From positions 1-48,622 of the forward strand of contig CAYRFQ010000050.1 in the NCBI GenBank assembly GCA_964423615.1: DNA of 48,622 nt, in the 5' to 3' direction. A program made the translations under genes and the position numbers. Positions 1 to 8,535 of the stretch are shown here, one piece after another (positions within the stretch are counted from its first letter, which is position 1; every line of letters starts with the position of its first letter). Source of the DNA: CAYRFQ01 sp964423615. Its GTDB lineage: Bacteria > Planctomycetota > Planctomycetia > Gemmatales > Gemmataceae. The notes below the pieces were generated by a model. It did no database searches, was not told where the DNA came from, and worked only from the letters and a program-made list of their open reading frames with translations.

Positions 1-10
1 CGAGCAATCC

Positions 11-724
11 TCACCTCCGCTGGTAAGCGTTGCGAAGGTCGTCTTGAAGCACGACAGCTTTACCTTTCGTTGCCAAGACAAGGTCAGCGTCCAGCGTTCG
101 CGCTTGATAGCTCCACCCAGTAGGAAGTTTGAGACGCGAACCCAGGGTCGGAAGCTGGGCGAGCTTTAACTTCGGGTCGACGATTTGCGACATCGATCGC
201 ATCACGTAAACCGTGCCTTCGGGTGACTTGAGTTCATAGATCTCCTCGCCTTTTTTAAAGACAACAATTGTCTTCCGTCGAACGACCCGCTCCTTGTAGA
301 TGGGAGGGCCCAGCCCCGGGCGGACCTCAAGCGTCGCGAGGTGACGCATCTCGAGTTGTCCAAACTTTCTCCGCTTTGTCGAAGCGAACGATTCTCTTGT
401 GGAGTTTGGCAAGCAATAGCGCGGCCCGTTAAGCACAACGCCAAGTGCGCCTGTTTCGGCCCGAATGGCCTTTGCGTCAAGGGCCTTCCAACTCTCCTCA
501 GGACAGTCGTTGAGTCCCTGCGTGCCCCAAACTTCCGCCTCGAACTTCAGCCCGTTCCTCCGCACGAGGACCACTTCGCCGTAACGGTCACCTCGGCCGA
601 AATGTCGTAGCATCTTGGGCTTGCTACCGATGTCGGTGGTGGCCTTGGTTGCAGTTCTCTGGCAACTCAAACCAGTCAGCGCCGCGCCGATGACAAGGGT
701 TGACAGAAAGTGTGCGCGTCTCAT
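11..724 (-). CDS. Conserved hypothetical lipoprotein (237 aa)
   Basis: The protein starts with a short positively charged N-terminus and a hydrophobic stretch ending in LTGLSC, a good lipobox, so it is probably an exported lipoprotein. The start was placed at the ATG at 724 because the upstream in-frame extension has no signal-like character. The C-terminal third (PTGWSYQARTL, then VLQDDLRNAYQ) resembles the end of a conserved uncharacterised family seen in environmental bacteria; I cannot name a function. It lies downstream of the MacAB-like efflux module and the 195-aa exported protein but is separated from the latter by a hairpin at 836-863, so it may be its own unit. It ends 11 bp from the window edge with a complete stop codon. 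Function unknown. Confidence 0.7.
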   Translation of the reverse strand: MRRAHFLSTLVIGAALTGLSCQRTATKATTDIGSKPKMLRHFGRGDRYGEVVLVRRNGLKFEAEVWGTQGLNDCPEESWKALDAKAIRAETGALGVVLNGPRYCLPNSTRESFASTKRRKFGQLEMRHLATLEVRPGLGPPIYKERVVRRKTIVVFKKGEEIYELKSPEGTVYVMRSMSQIVDPKLKLAQLPTLGSRLKLPTGWSYQARTLDADLVLATKGKAVVLQDDLRNAYQRR

Positions 725-835
725 CGGATCTGCTTCTCGAGTGGAGCTCAGTGACGTGCTGTTGGAGGAACGAGACACAGTTATCACTTCAACTGTGCCT
801 CGTGTGGAAGGTCCTGTTCTTGATTAGAAACCGAG

Positions 836-863
836 GACACCCACGGCCCAAGGCTTGGGTGTC
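836..863 (-). terminator. Hairpin downstream of the 195-aa exported protein gene
   Basis: Perfect 8-bp inverted repeat (GACACCCA at 836-843, TGGGTGTC at 856-863) with a 12-nt loop, 56 bp past the stop of the minus-strand gene at 919-1506. There is no clear T-tract on the minus strand, so intrinsic termination is only plausible. Confidence 0.4.
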
Positions 864-918
864 TTACTGGGACGTTGCGAAACGACTGCAACCAGAGCAC
901 TGGCTAATCAGAGCGACG

Positions 919-1506
919 TTACTGTTTCCTGGCCTTTGCGGAACGGACATACGTGGCTTGGTAGCGAAGAGGTTGGCGCAGTTTCTTACCAGATATGCTG
1001 ATGTCCAAGGTCAAGCGCAACCGGTCATCAGATAGACGATAAACAGTCGTCTGAGCACCGTTTTCCCCTTGAGCTACCACGACCAGCTGACCTTTCTGTC
1101 GTAGCGCCCGAATCGTCGCAGAGCCTCGATCGCTATTGACGCGTATTGGTTTACCATCCGTGGTCAACGTGACGCGACGGCCACGCATATCAATCGTGAC
1201 CTGATTCCCCTTGTCAGTGAGGGTAATCGCTTGCGGCGGCGTTGTCTCGGCTCGCAACTTTTGTCTCGCCCGCCCTCGAATCAGAATGTTCAAGCCTTCG
1301 GTGACTCGGTCGATCGCTTCGTAGCGCCGAGCCCGTTCGTTGGCATCTCCCTGGTGATACCAAGTGCCCGTGAATACTGTATCTTGCGTGGCGTCGCTCA
1401 ATTGCACAAAGCCGACGGTAATACACCAAGTCGTACAAAGAACTAGGAAGCAGGCACGACTGACCCGAGACAGTTTCCCATGGGGAGATGAGTTTGTTTT
1501 TCGCAT
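919..1506 (-). CDS. Exported hypothetical protein of the sigma-linked module (195 aa)
   Basis: Start ATG at 1506 is supported by a strong GGAGG Shine-Dalgarno about 8 bp upstream. The N-terminus is basic, followed by a hydrophobic core (about residues 15-35) typical of a signal peptide or single anchor. The mature part has alternating short beta-like segments (FTGTWYHQGD, then QVTIDMRGRRVTLTTDGKPI, then TVYRLSDDRLRLTLDIS), which suggests a lipocalin-like or other small beta barrel; this fold is my inference. The gene has its own copy of the TGTCCC/ACAA element about 70 bp upstream, shared with the sigma factor and MacA operons, so it is probably co-regulated with the efflux system. I do not recognise a named family. 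Confidence 0.72.
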   Translation of the reverse strand: MRKTNSSPHGKLSRVSRACFLVLCTTWCITVGFVQLSDATQDTVFTGTWYHQGDANERARRYEAIDRVTEGLNILIRGRARQKLRAETTPPQAITLTDKGNQVTIDMRGRRVTLTTDGKPIRVNSDRGSATIRALRQKGQLVVVAQGENGAQTTVYRLSDDRLRLTLDISISGKKLRQPLRYQATYVRSAKARKQ

Positions 1507-1576
1507 CTGAATCCTCCTTGATTGTGTGATGCGTTGTTCCGTCAGTGCGAAGGTCCTTTCCTTCAGCAGATATAAT

Positions 1577-1603
1577 TTGTCGTTCAGACGAAAAATGGGG
1601 ACA
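1577..1603 (-). promoter_or_regulatory. Putative ECF promoter, copy C (195-aa exported protein)
   Basis: On the minus strand TGTCCC at 1603-1598 is followed after exactly 17 bases by ACAA at 1580-1577, with TTTTCT just upstream and CATTTTT just downstream of TGTCCC. The same arrangement occurs upstream of the MacA-like gene and the sigma factor. Distance to the start codon is about 70 bp. Confidence 0.6.
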
Positions 1604-1660
1604 AGAAAATCCGATAGAAATAAAAAAGTTCGCATCTCCTGGGAAGAGGGGTCTGCATGA

Positions 1661-2872
1661 TCATTCGTGTCGAAGGGCGTCGATAGGATTGAGACGCGCG
1701 GCTTTCACCGCCGGGTAGGAACCAAACACCAATCCCACCATGGCCGAAAGGGCAAAGGCACCCAGAACAATGATCCAATCAACGGTGTAAGGAATCTCCA
1801 GTGCACCCGCAAGAACGGCAGCGGAGGAAAGTCCGAGGACGATACCCACGCATCCCCCGAGCGCGCTGAGCATGCCAGCTTCCAATAGAAACTGTAGCTG
1901 GACTTCGCGCTCCAGGGCTCCGATTGCGAGCCGGGTTCCAATTTCGCGGGTACGTTCGGTCACGGTTACGAGCATCGTATTCATGATGCCAATTCCGCCC
2001 ACCAGCAAACTGACTGCGGCGATTGCGCTAACGAACGCGGTCAATACACCTGTGGTCTGCTCAACAAGCTCCGATATCTCCTTGAGGTCCTTCACAGAAA
2101 AGTCTGCCTCGGCATTCGTTGGGACGCGTCGGCGCTCTCTCATTAAACGATTGAGACTGGCCTTCACTCGTCCGATGGCGTCTTCACTCACGGCAGAGAC
2201 GTAGATCACGGACACCTTTCGATGGCCGGATATGCGACGGTGCACCGTTTGCAGCGGCAGGATGACGAGATCGTCTTGATCATCGCCTGTGAACGATTGG
2301 CCCTTAGCCTCCAGCACTCCCACGATTTCGTAAGACAACCGTCCAAGTCGTATTTTGTTACCGATCGGGTCTCTCTGACCGTATAACTCCCTTCTGACAG
2401 TTTCCCCCAGAATGCACACGGCTTTCCCGCCGCGAAGTTCATTTGGTGTAAACTCACGTCCTTGCTTGACGCCCCAGTTGCGAGTACGGAAAAACGCGTT
2501 GTCGGAACCTTGAGCGAGGGTTTGCCAGTTACGATTTCCTGCGACCGCCAGCATGGGATGCACGGACAACGGAGCTGCTGCATCCACCAGCGGAATTTGC
2601 TCACGAATGGCTTCCACATCGGCCATGTCAAAGGATTCCGCACCCGGAATCAAGCCCCCCCGACCCTTTCGCTCGACACCAGGAACCACGATAAGCAGAT
2701 TGAATCCAAGTTTCCCAATGTCACCCTTTACCCGTTCGGTCGCACCCTCACCAAGCGTGACCATGGTGATGACTGCCCCAACTCCGATAACGATTCCCAG
2801 GATGGTTAATCCGGATCGCAGTATGTTCCTACGAATTTCGCGGAATGCAAGGATCAGCATATTCCAAAGCAT
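1661..2872 (-). CDS. MacB-type ABC transporter permease (403 aa)
   Basis: The layout is that of the MacB/FtsX permease half: one N-terminal membrane helix (about residues 18-40, ILRSGLTILGIVIGVGAVIT), a large periplasmic MacB-PCD domain (about 45-270), then three C-terminal helices (about 275-400) with the typical MNTMLVTVTERTREIGTRLAIGA segment. In this protein the ATPase is a separate polypeptide encoded directly upstream; stop and start overlap as TGATG, so translation is coupled. Together with the adaptor further upstream it should form a tripartite efflux-type pump or mechanotransmission complex in the inner membrane. The substrate cannot be told; MacAB relatives move macrolides, peptides, lipoproteins or siderophores. 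Confidence 0.93.
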   Translation of the reverse strand: MLWNMLILAFREIRRNILRSGLTILGIVIGVGAVITMVTLGEGATERVKGDIGKLGFNLLIVVPGVERKGRGGLIPGAESFDMADVEAIREQIPLVDAAAPLSVHPMLAVAGNRNWQTLAQGSDNAFFRTRNWGVKQGREFTPNELRGGKAVCILGETVRRELYGQRDPIGNKIRLGRLSYEIVGVLEAKGQSFTGDDQDDLVILPLQTVHRRISGHRKVSVIYVSAVSEDAIGRVKASLNRLMRERRRVPTNAEADFSVKDLKEISELVEQTTGVLTAFVSAIAAVSLLVGGIGIMNTMLVTVTERTREIGTRLAIGALEREVQLQFLLEAGMLSALGGCVGIVLGLSSAAVLAGALEIPYTVDWIIVLGAFALSAMVGLVFGSYPAVKAARLNPIDALRHE

Positions 2873-3564
2873 CAGCTTTCGACTCCTACCACATCGTCTG
2901 ATTGAATACGACCATCAAGAAAGCTGACGCATCGTTTTGCATATCGAGCCATTTCTAGTTCGTGGGTGACCATGATGACTGTGATCCCCTGCTCGTTGTT
3001 TAATTTCACCAGCAACTCCATGATTTCGTGGCTCCGCTCCGAATCGAGATTTCCCGTCGGCTCGTCGGCGAGCATCACCGCGGGTTGGGTGACAAGCGCT
3101 CTTGCGATGGCCACCCTTTGCTGCTGGCCACCAGATAGTTCGGCAGAAGTATGCGACTCCCTCCCGATGAGTCCCACCAGACGCAAGGCATGTAACGCCT
3201 GCTCTTTCCTTTTCTTACGAGGGACCACGCGGTAAATTAAAGGAAGTTCCACGTTCTCAATGGCCGTAGTTCGCTTGAGCAAATTGAAACCCTGAAAGAC
3301 AAATCCGAGATAATAACGTCTCAACAGTGCGCGTTGGTTCCGTGAGAGTTGACCAACATCAACGCCACGAAACAGATACGTACCTGACGTGGGCGCATCA
3401 AGACAGCCGAGAATATTCATACAAGTCGATTTTCCCGAGCCGCTAGGGCCCATCACCGCCACAAAATCACCTTCGCCAATTTCGAGATCGACACCGTCAA
3501 GAGCACGGACCTCGGCATTGGCTTCACCGTAAATCTTAAAAACGTTCCGAAATTCGATCAGCAT
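2872..3564 (-). CDS. MacB/LolD-type ABC transporter ATPase (230 aa)
   Basis: All ABC motifs are present: Walker A GPSGSGKST (residues 39-47), Q-loop, signature LSGGQQQRVAIARAL, Walker B VMLADEPTG and the switch His in MVTHE. Length and sequence fit the MacB/LolD/FtsE class. The start ATG at 3564 gives the usual family N-terminus (MLIEFRNVFKIYG). The frame stays open up to a TTG at 3657 that overlaps the stop of the adaptor gene, so a 31-residue longer form is possible but does not look like this family. The gene is the middle one of a three-gene operon and is coupled to the permease by a 1-base overlap. Confidence 0.93.
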   Translation of the reverse strand: MLIEFRNVFKIYGEANAEVRALDGVDLEIGEGDFVAVMGPSGSGKSTCMNILGCLDAPTSGTYLFRGVDVGQLSRNQRALLRRYYLGFVFQGFNLLKRTTAIENVELPLIYRVVPRKKRKEQALHALRLVGLIGRESHTSAELSGGQQQRVAIARALVTQPAVMLADEPTGNLDSERSHEIMELLVKLNNEQGITVIMVTHELEMARYAKRCVSFLDGRIQSDDVVGVES

Positions 3565-3653
3565 TGGTTTAGGATGTCCGTAGTAGAAATCTTGGCCTCG
3601 GAAACGACCTGAGAAGAATACCGAACTCGACAAAGCTGCGTCGTGCCTGGTAA

Positions 3654-4889
3654 TCAAGGAATCACACCAACAACCAAGTGCATTCCCTCTTGTACAGCGC
3701 CGCTGTTTATCGCGGTGTGACGGCCGTCGGTATGTCCGGTCGTTACGGGTATGGGGACTAGTCTATTTTTTTCCAAAATCCAAACGTGCGATTGGGAACT
3801 CTTATCTCCATCAAGGGTTGCTTCCTGTGAGTCTCCATCGGAGGTGAAGCGCAGAGCTGCGTTAGGAACGACCAGAGCATCTTGAGTCTTGGAAGTGATG
3901 ATGTCAGCTACGGCAGTCATCCCGGGACGGAGTTTGAGTTGTTGATTGGCAACTTCCAAAATGGCCTCGTAGGTGACGACGTCCTGAACTCTTTGCGACG
4001 CATAACGCAAGGAAGTGATTCTGGCTGGGAAGGTTTCATTGGGATAGGCATCGACGGTGAAGGTAGCCGCCTGTCCCTCCTGTACTCCTCCTACGTCTGC
4101 TTCGTCCACATCGACTTTCAACTTCATCTTGTGCAGATCTTCGCAAATCGTTAGCAAAACCGGTGTCTGGAAGGTCGCCGCGATTGTTTGACCCGGTTCC
4201 ACGTTGCGACTGAGAACAATGCCGTCGATGGGTGAGTAAATCCGTGACTTCTTCAGCTTGGAAAGATCTCCATCCAGAGTGGCCTTGGCAACAGAAATTT
4301 GTGCCTTGCCGCTTGAAACATTTGCCTTGGCTCTGGCGAGGTTTGCTTTGGCGGCAACATATTCATCTTCCGAGGTAGCTCCCATACTAAATGTCCTTGC
4401 CACACGATGAAAATTCTGTTCCGACTCCAAGAGGGTCGCTTCCGCGTGTTCCAGTTCTGCCTGTTTGGCTTCCAGAGACGCGCGCGACTTCGCAACCTGG
4501 GCTTCCAGTTCTTGCGTATCCAGCGTCAATAACAAGTCTCCAGCTCTCACCGAATCATTAACATCTACTTTGACAGTCCGGATAGAGCCCGAAATCTCGC
4601 ACCCGATTTCCACAACGTTGGTGGGATCAAGGGTTCCGGTCGCGGTGACGGTCACCACCAAGTCACCTCGGCGACATTGCTGAGTACGGTACTGTGGAGG
4701 TTCCTGTTGATAGTATCGTTTGACACCAACATAAATTCCCACACTCCCGCCAATTAGGCACACTAGGAAGAGCAGTCGTGCAGTGCCGCTCCATCGTGCG
4801 CCCTCCCGGAGAGTGTTCATGACTTCGACTTCTGGTCGAAGATCGGAAGCGGCCGATTCTTGGCGTTCTCGCTCGAAAATTGACTGCAT
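3654..4889 (-). CDS. MacA-like periplasmic adaptor (membrane-fusion protein, 411 aa)
   Basis: An N-terminal cytoplasmic segment (about 1-36) is followed by a membrane helix (about 37-55) and then by a HlyD/MacA fold: a lipoyl half-motif (VTATGTLDPTNVVEIGCEIS), a long alpha-hairpin coiled coil (about 120-215, rich in A, K and E), the second lipoyl half (KSRIYSPIDGIVLSRNVEPGQ), and beta-barrel and membrane-proximal domains to the C-terminus. It should link the MacB-type ABC transporter to an outer-membrane partner; no TolC-like gene is in the window. It is first in its operon, preceded by a TGTCCC/ACAA element about 58 bp before the start, which also supports the chosen ATG. Confidence 0.92.
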   Translation of the reverse strand: MQSIFERERQESAASDLRPEVEVMNTLREGARWSGTARLLFLVCLIGGSVGIYVGVKRYYQQEPPQYRTQQCRRGDLVVTVTATGTLDPTNVVEIGCEISGSIRTVKVDVNDSVRAGDLLLTLDTQELEAQVAKSRASLEAKQAELEHAEATLLESEQNFHRVARTFSMGATSEDEYVAAKANLARAKANVSSGKAQISVAKATLDGDLSKLKKSRIYSPIDGIVLSRNVEPGQTIAATFQTPVLLTICEDLHKMKLKVDVDEADVGGVQEGQAATFTVDAYPNETFPARITSLRYASQRVQDVVTYEAILEVANQQLKLRPGMTAVADIITSKTQDALVVPNAALRFTSDGDSQEATLDGDKSSQSHVWILEKNRLVPIPVTTGHTDGRHTAINSGAVQEGMHLVVGVIP

Positions 4890-4947
4890 GTTGATCTCAC
4901 TCGGATTGGGTTCCGTCGGGGGCGCTCTGGATAGCGTTGAAGACTAA

Positions 4948-4974
4948 TTGTCGGATGGGCAGAAAATGGGGACA
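4948..4974 (-). promoter_or_regulatory. Putative ECF promoter, copy B (MacA-MacB operon)
   Basis: Minus strand TGTCCC at 4974-4969 and ACAA at 4951-4948, again with a 17-base gap, preceded by GTTTTCA and followed by CATTTTC. It shares about 20 positions with copy C. It lies about 58 bp before the start of the adaptor gene. Confidence 0.6.
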
Positions 4975-5263
4975 TGAAAACGAAAAAATTATCGCTCATG
5001 GGTCGAATGTGATGGCAACGGGACGCTGAACGACCGTAAGTGATTGTCACGCAAGGCATTGACAATCTCCATCGCCAAGGTCGATCCAGTAACGAAAAGA
5101 TTACAAACAACGCACGAACAACGCCTTGTTGGCTCTGTTCATGCGGGTATTTATTCAATCCCCGCTGGTTGCCAGCGCGACGCATGTCGCCGAGCTTCAG
5201 CAGGTGTGTGAATTCCGTCGGCTCTCGCTTGCTGTCGTTGTTGCTATGAAGCGAAAGACCTGA

Positions 5264-5306
5264 GCGTTCAACCGCGACACCGCTCCGGACCATTGCGGTT
5301 GAACGC
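5264..5306 (-). terminator. 12-bp inverted repeat after the sigma/anti-sigma operon
   Basis: GCGTTCAACCGC (5264-5275) is perfectly complementary to 5295-5306, with a 19-nt loop, 36 bp past the stop of the anti-sigma-like gene. It is GC-rich enough to fold, but no clean T-run follows; it could also be a protein-binding palindrome. Confidence 0.45.
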
Positions 5307-5342
5307 CGTAATCGTCGTGTCGATTTGCGTTTCCACTATCGA

Positions 5343-6290
5343 TCAGTTGCGAGGTGGATTCATTCGGATAATCGGCCGAGGCCCATCATAGTGCCCCTCG
5401 GCAGTAAACCAGTCCCGTGAGAGGGATGACTCTTCGTTCAGAAAAGTCAATATCACCGCCTTTCTCCCAATCTCACCATCCTCCAGTTCCCACCTTGCAA
5501 TCAACCGCACAGCCATTCCGGACTCACGACTGGCCCAGAGGTCGATTGTCTCAGGAAGGTTTGGTTCCTCGGGCGACTTTCGTTCTGCTCGAATATGTTG
5601 ACATGTGAATGGCCCTCCACCGGGAATTGTGATCCCCTCATCCTCCAACGTTTCCAAGTGATATCCACGCGACATACACCTGAGTATGGTAGTGACGTGC
5701 AGATAGGGAGTATCCAGTCCAACACCGGATCTATCCAGTCCATTTTGCGAACGAATCCATCGACGGACCATCGTTTTGTCGCCTTTGAAAATGGGACCGA
5801 TGGGGAGCACGATCCACGATTCGGCACCGTCTCGGCCCAACCATAAATTCGTTCCAGGCACCAGGCCAGGATGTCGGATCGCAAAACGGTTACGGCCTTG
5901 TACATACAAGTCGTTGTCGATCGTATCTTTCTGGCCATCCCGGGACTGGAATTGGATCTGAAGCAGATACTTGCGAGTCGTCTGCTCGGCCGCTACGTCT
6001 AGAGAACGCTGGATGGCAGCCATTGCGGACGGTGTCCCTCCACTCGGAACCAACAAGAATAATCCCAACAAAACAGCGGCGGCCACTGCAATTGCTCCAC
6101 TTTGAAAGAATCGCGTCCGCCTCCGGGCTCGATCTATCGAGTGTGGCGCGACTTGGTCGGCTTCAATTTGACTCATCGCCCGAGCAACCCTGTCCGCATT
6201 GCTTGGTGGACGGGTCGCACTCACGACGAGCGACTCGATCCAGGATTCGCGTAACTTTTCTCGCTTGAGTTTCTCGTGCTCGTCCATCAT
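5343..6290 (-). CDS. Putative membrane-anchored anti-sigma factor with RseB/LolA-like periplasmic domain (315 aa)
   Basis: The ATG at 6290 overlaps the sigma factor stop (ATGA), so the two are translationally coupled, as is usual for sigma/anti-sigma pairs. Residues 1-58 are charged and cytoplasmic; there is no HxxxCxxC zinc-finger motif. A single membrane helix (about 60-80) is followed by a domain whose start (YLLQIQFQSRDG, then DLYVQGRNRFAIRHPG) looks like the half-barrel fold of LolA/MucB/RseB proteins, which sense envelope lipids or misfolded proteins. The anti-sigma role is inferred from position and topology. With the MacAB-like genes next door it suggests an envelope-stress circuit. 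Confidence 0.72.
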   Translation of the reverse strand: MMDEHEKLKREKLRESWIESLVVSATRPPSNADRVARAMSQIEADQVAPHSIDRARRRTRFFQSGAIAVAAAVLLGLFLLVPSGGTPSAMAAIQRSLDVAAEQTTRKYLLQIQFQSRDGQKDTIDNDLYVQGRNRFAIRHPGLVPGTNLWLGRDGAESWIVLPIGPIFKGDKTMVRRWIRSQNGLDRSGVGLDTPYLHVTTILRCMSRGYHLETLEDEGITIPGGGPFTCQHIRAERKSPEEPNLPETIDLWASRESGMAVRLIARWELEDGEIGRKAVILTFLNEESSLSRDWFTAEGHYDGPRPIIRMNPPRN

Positions 6291-6817
6291 GTTGTCCCCG
6301 CAAGTCCTAATTTGCCTTCCAGACAATCGGCTAAACGCGCTTTGCCGCGCGAAAGTCGTTTTTTCAGAGCCTCCCCGGCCAGATTCAGCATCGATTCGAT
6401 CTCCGTCAGGGCTCGCTGTTCGGTGTAACGCATGGTGATCGGTTGCTGGTAAGTCTCCGGCAACTCATCAATACACTCACGGAGGGCGGCCAACTTCTCG
6501 TGAAACGTATCGCCGCGCAGAGAATGGATCGCCGCAAAGCGGTTATTCAGCCACTCGAGAGCCTCGTCGTCAATCGGCAGAGCCGTCCGAGAAGTCTTTC
6601 GATAGAACGCGAGCATGATTTTGCCAGCAATTCCTCGCAGCCATGGCCCGAATGGTTTCTCTCGATCATAACTATCTATTCGTTTCCAAGCGGTGAGGAC
6701 CGTTTCCTGGTAGAGATCATCCACGGCATGCTCATCACGCACACCAACGCGGATGTAGGCAACGAGCATCTCGGTGTTTTCACGAATCAGGATTTCGAAT
6801 AACGACTTGACGTCCAT
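6287..6817 (-). CDS. ECF-type RNA polymerase sigma factor, Rhodopirellula/Verrucomicrobium family (176 aa)
   Basis: Start ATG at 6817 follows a strong AGGAGG ribosome site. Region 2 spans about residues 10-80 (LFEILIRENTEMLVAYI, then DEHAVDDLYQETVLTAWKRID) and region 4 about 110-165, with a helix-turn-helix near TEIESMLNLAGEALKKRLSRGKARL. The length and the IRENTEMLVAYI opening match the small planctomycete/verrucomicrobial ECF family. It is followed by a coupled membrane protein that is probably its anti-sigma factor. Its own operon carries the same TGTCCC/ACAA element as two nearby units, which suggests autoregulation. Confidence 0.92.
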   Translation of the reverse strand: MDVKSLFEILIRENTEMLVAYIRVGVRDEHAVDDLYQETVLTAWKRIDSYDREKPFGPWLRGIAGKIMLAFYRKTSRTALPIDDEALEWLNNRFAAIHSLRGDTFHEKLAALRECIDELPETYQQPITMRYTEQRALTEIESMLNLAGEALKKRLSRGKARLADCLEGKLGLAGTT

Positions 6818-7147
6818 GATCCTCCTCAGACGACTTGGCGTCCATGTTCTTTCTCGACTCACTTGACGAATATATAGTTGTTTCAAGGCGGCCAAAAAGG
6901 GACAACGAAAAACGAAAAACTTGGGAAACAGGTGAAAACTCGTAGTTGTGCGGCTACGTGGTGTGTTTCGCGCTCTGGTCCGCCCAACCCCGGAAGTTTT
7001 TCGCAACTTCCATCTTTCTGGGACCGTGGAACTGCTGGGTCAATAATCCATGATGAATTGAGCGTAACGATTACGTTTGGCCACAGTTGGTTTTACCGAA
7101 GCGCGGCGTCGAAACACTTCTTTTGCAAAACAAAGCCATTTCGTAAA
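6818..7147. other. Intergenic region upstream of the sigma factor
   Basis: Contains the putative promoter at 6878-6904. The rest, between the promoter and the decayed gene ending at 7148, shows no gene or clear repeat. Confidence 0.55.
6878..6904 (-). promoter_or_regulatory. Putative ECF promoter, copy A (sigma/anti-sigma operon)
   Basis: Minus strand TGTCCC at 6904-6899 with ACAA at 6881-6878, a 17-base gap identical to copies B and C, preceded by TTTTTCGT and followed by a T-run. It lies about 61 bp before the sigma factor start. Confidence 0.6.
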
Positions 7148-7978
7148 TCACTCGTCGGTTTCGAGAACAGTGACATCGAGGCCCATCGGATCAGGAGTGC
7201 AATTGTCAGCTCGCCGTGATTGAAGCCGTTCGAGTTCGTGCAGGTATTGGAACAACTGTTTCGAGAGATGCTTTTCGTACCTCGATAATTTTTGAGCATT
7301 CTCTACGTGCGGAAGTAGGTTCTCGAGTCTCGCTAATCTCTTCTTTTCGTCGACCTCGGCTTGGAGTTCGCTCTCTGATTCGCTCAATGTCTCAACGGCT
7401 TTGCGGCTGTCTGCTGCTTTGGATTGGGCAGCGTTGAGGAGCAAAGCAACCATCTCTGCTTCGTTTACGCCCCGCTTGCTCGCGAAATACTTCACCACGA
7501 GGCAAACATTTGACGCTTCTCATGTGTACGCCGCAAACTCCATTCCGGACTCCATCTCAAGGATCCGTTTTAACTCGTCATCGAACTCGAAATCGTAGTC
7601 TTCCCCGATCTGCTCTTAGGCAAGTTGGAGTAAGGATCGAAATGTGAGCCCAGGGACGGTTTCGGTGTCTGCCATCTCCGGAAGCGATTTCAACAATTCG
7701 CAAGCCTTGTGTTGTACAAGTCTTCGGAGCCGCCAAGCGCAAGCCACAATTCTTTCGACAAGTGTGTTCTCCAAAGGGCCAATGGGTTGAAGATTCTGGA
7801 CGAACTCGGACGAGAATCGTTCCAATTCTTGCGCCGATTCCAACGGCTCGATCACAATTGATGTCGCTGCCAGTCCATGGCGAATAGCATTTTTCGCGAT
7901 GGTCAACTTGCCTTGTTGGGATTTCGGGCCAGTGCTTTTGCGTGAGTTGCGACGGTTCGTGTCGGTCTGTTGCCTCTC
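7148..7978 (-). pseudogene. Decayed conserved hypothetical gene with two in-frame stops
   Basis: One reading frame runs through the whole stretch and encodes a recognisable planctomycete family: an N-terminal NRRNSRKSTGPKSQQGK segment (N near 7957), AIRHGLAATSIVIEP, PIGPLENTLVERIVACAWRLRRL, and a C-terminal RYEKHLSKQLFQYLHELERLQ coiled segment. The frame is broken by TAA at 7618-7616 and TGA at 7522-7520, which lie 32 codons apart. Between the upstream TGA and the first homologous residues there is no ATG, so the start is lost as well. Members of this family often sit in variable, transposon-rich areas and have no known function. Three independent lesions make a relic far more likely than a sequencing error. 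Confidence 0.75.
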
Positions 7979-7985
7979 TCGGGTC

Positions 7986-8489
7986 CTAAGTCGAAATGGC
8001 TTCCGACGACATTTCTTTCGTCATTTCCTGCCTGGGTTGTTTCTGTCGCGCCCCGACACGCCAACACACAAAACTGGTGATAAGCAGTTGAACGAATGGC
8101 AAATCACCGTGGGTCGCGAGCGAATGCAGCAGTTTCTGACCAAGATACATTCGATAAGTAGGCCCCACTTGCAAGAGCCAACGATAACTCTCCACTCCGA
8201 GAAAAAGGAACAGGCCGAGCCAACTCATTCCAAAAGCGATTTTGCCGACCAACGCCACGGTGGAAGGCGACAAGTTCAAGAGCACCCAACCTGTCGGAAA
8301 CGCGAGGACCACGAGCCAAAAACTGTGATAGGCGATGAGTGGCTGGATCGGAGGAAGACAACCCCACGGTCCGCACAGAACCCCCACGTAGTCAGAGTAA
8401 TCGCCAGGGATCAGCGTTAGGCTCAACGCCCCAAAGAGACAAACAAACCAAAGCCCCACTCCCAAATAGATTGTCACAGGTTTGCGCAT
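7986..8489 (-). CDS. Integral membrane protein of unknown function (167 aa)
   Basis: A good AGGAG site precedes the ATG at 8489. The protein has about four hydrophobic helices (near 7-27, 50-75, 80-100 and 125-145) separated by short loops, one containing CGPWGCLPP. I do not recognise a family. It is divergently transcribed from the TPR gene at 8608, with palindromic promoter DNA between them. The C-terminal 20 residues are polar and end just before the decayed gene. Confidence 0.65.
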   Translation of the reverse strand: MRKPVTIYLGVGLWFVCLFGALSLTLIPGDYSDYVGVLCGPWGCLPPIQPLIAYHSFWLVVLAFPTGWVLLNLSPSTVALVGKIAFGMSWLGLFLFLGVESYRWLLQVGPTYRMYLGQKLLHSLATHGDLPFVQLLITSFVCWRVGARQKQPRQEMTKEMSSEAIST

Positions 8490-8535
8490 CGAGGCTCTCC
8501 TTTGTCGAAAACTGATATCAGTTCCCTACTATGTG

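Larger units (their letters stand above)
4890..5342. other. Intergenic region upstream of the MacA-like gene
   Basis: No convincing gene. It holds the putative ECF promoter at 4948-4974 and a 12-bp inverted repeat at 5264-5306. The open frames here have no family resemblance and lack a good start. Confidence 0.6.

Noticed and set aside
2872..3657. Longer ATPase start at TTG 3657 overlapping the adaptor stop
   Set aside because: The extra 31 residues do not resemble MacB/LolD N-termini; ATG 3564 gives the standard start, although coupling makes the longer form possible.
4817..5293. Minus-strand open frame of 158 codons upstream of the MacA-like gene
   Set aside because: Overlaps the MacA start and the ECF promoter and has no protein-like pattern.
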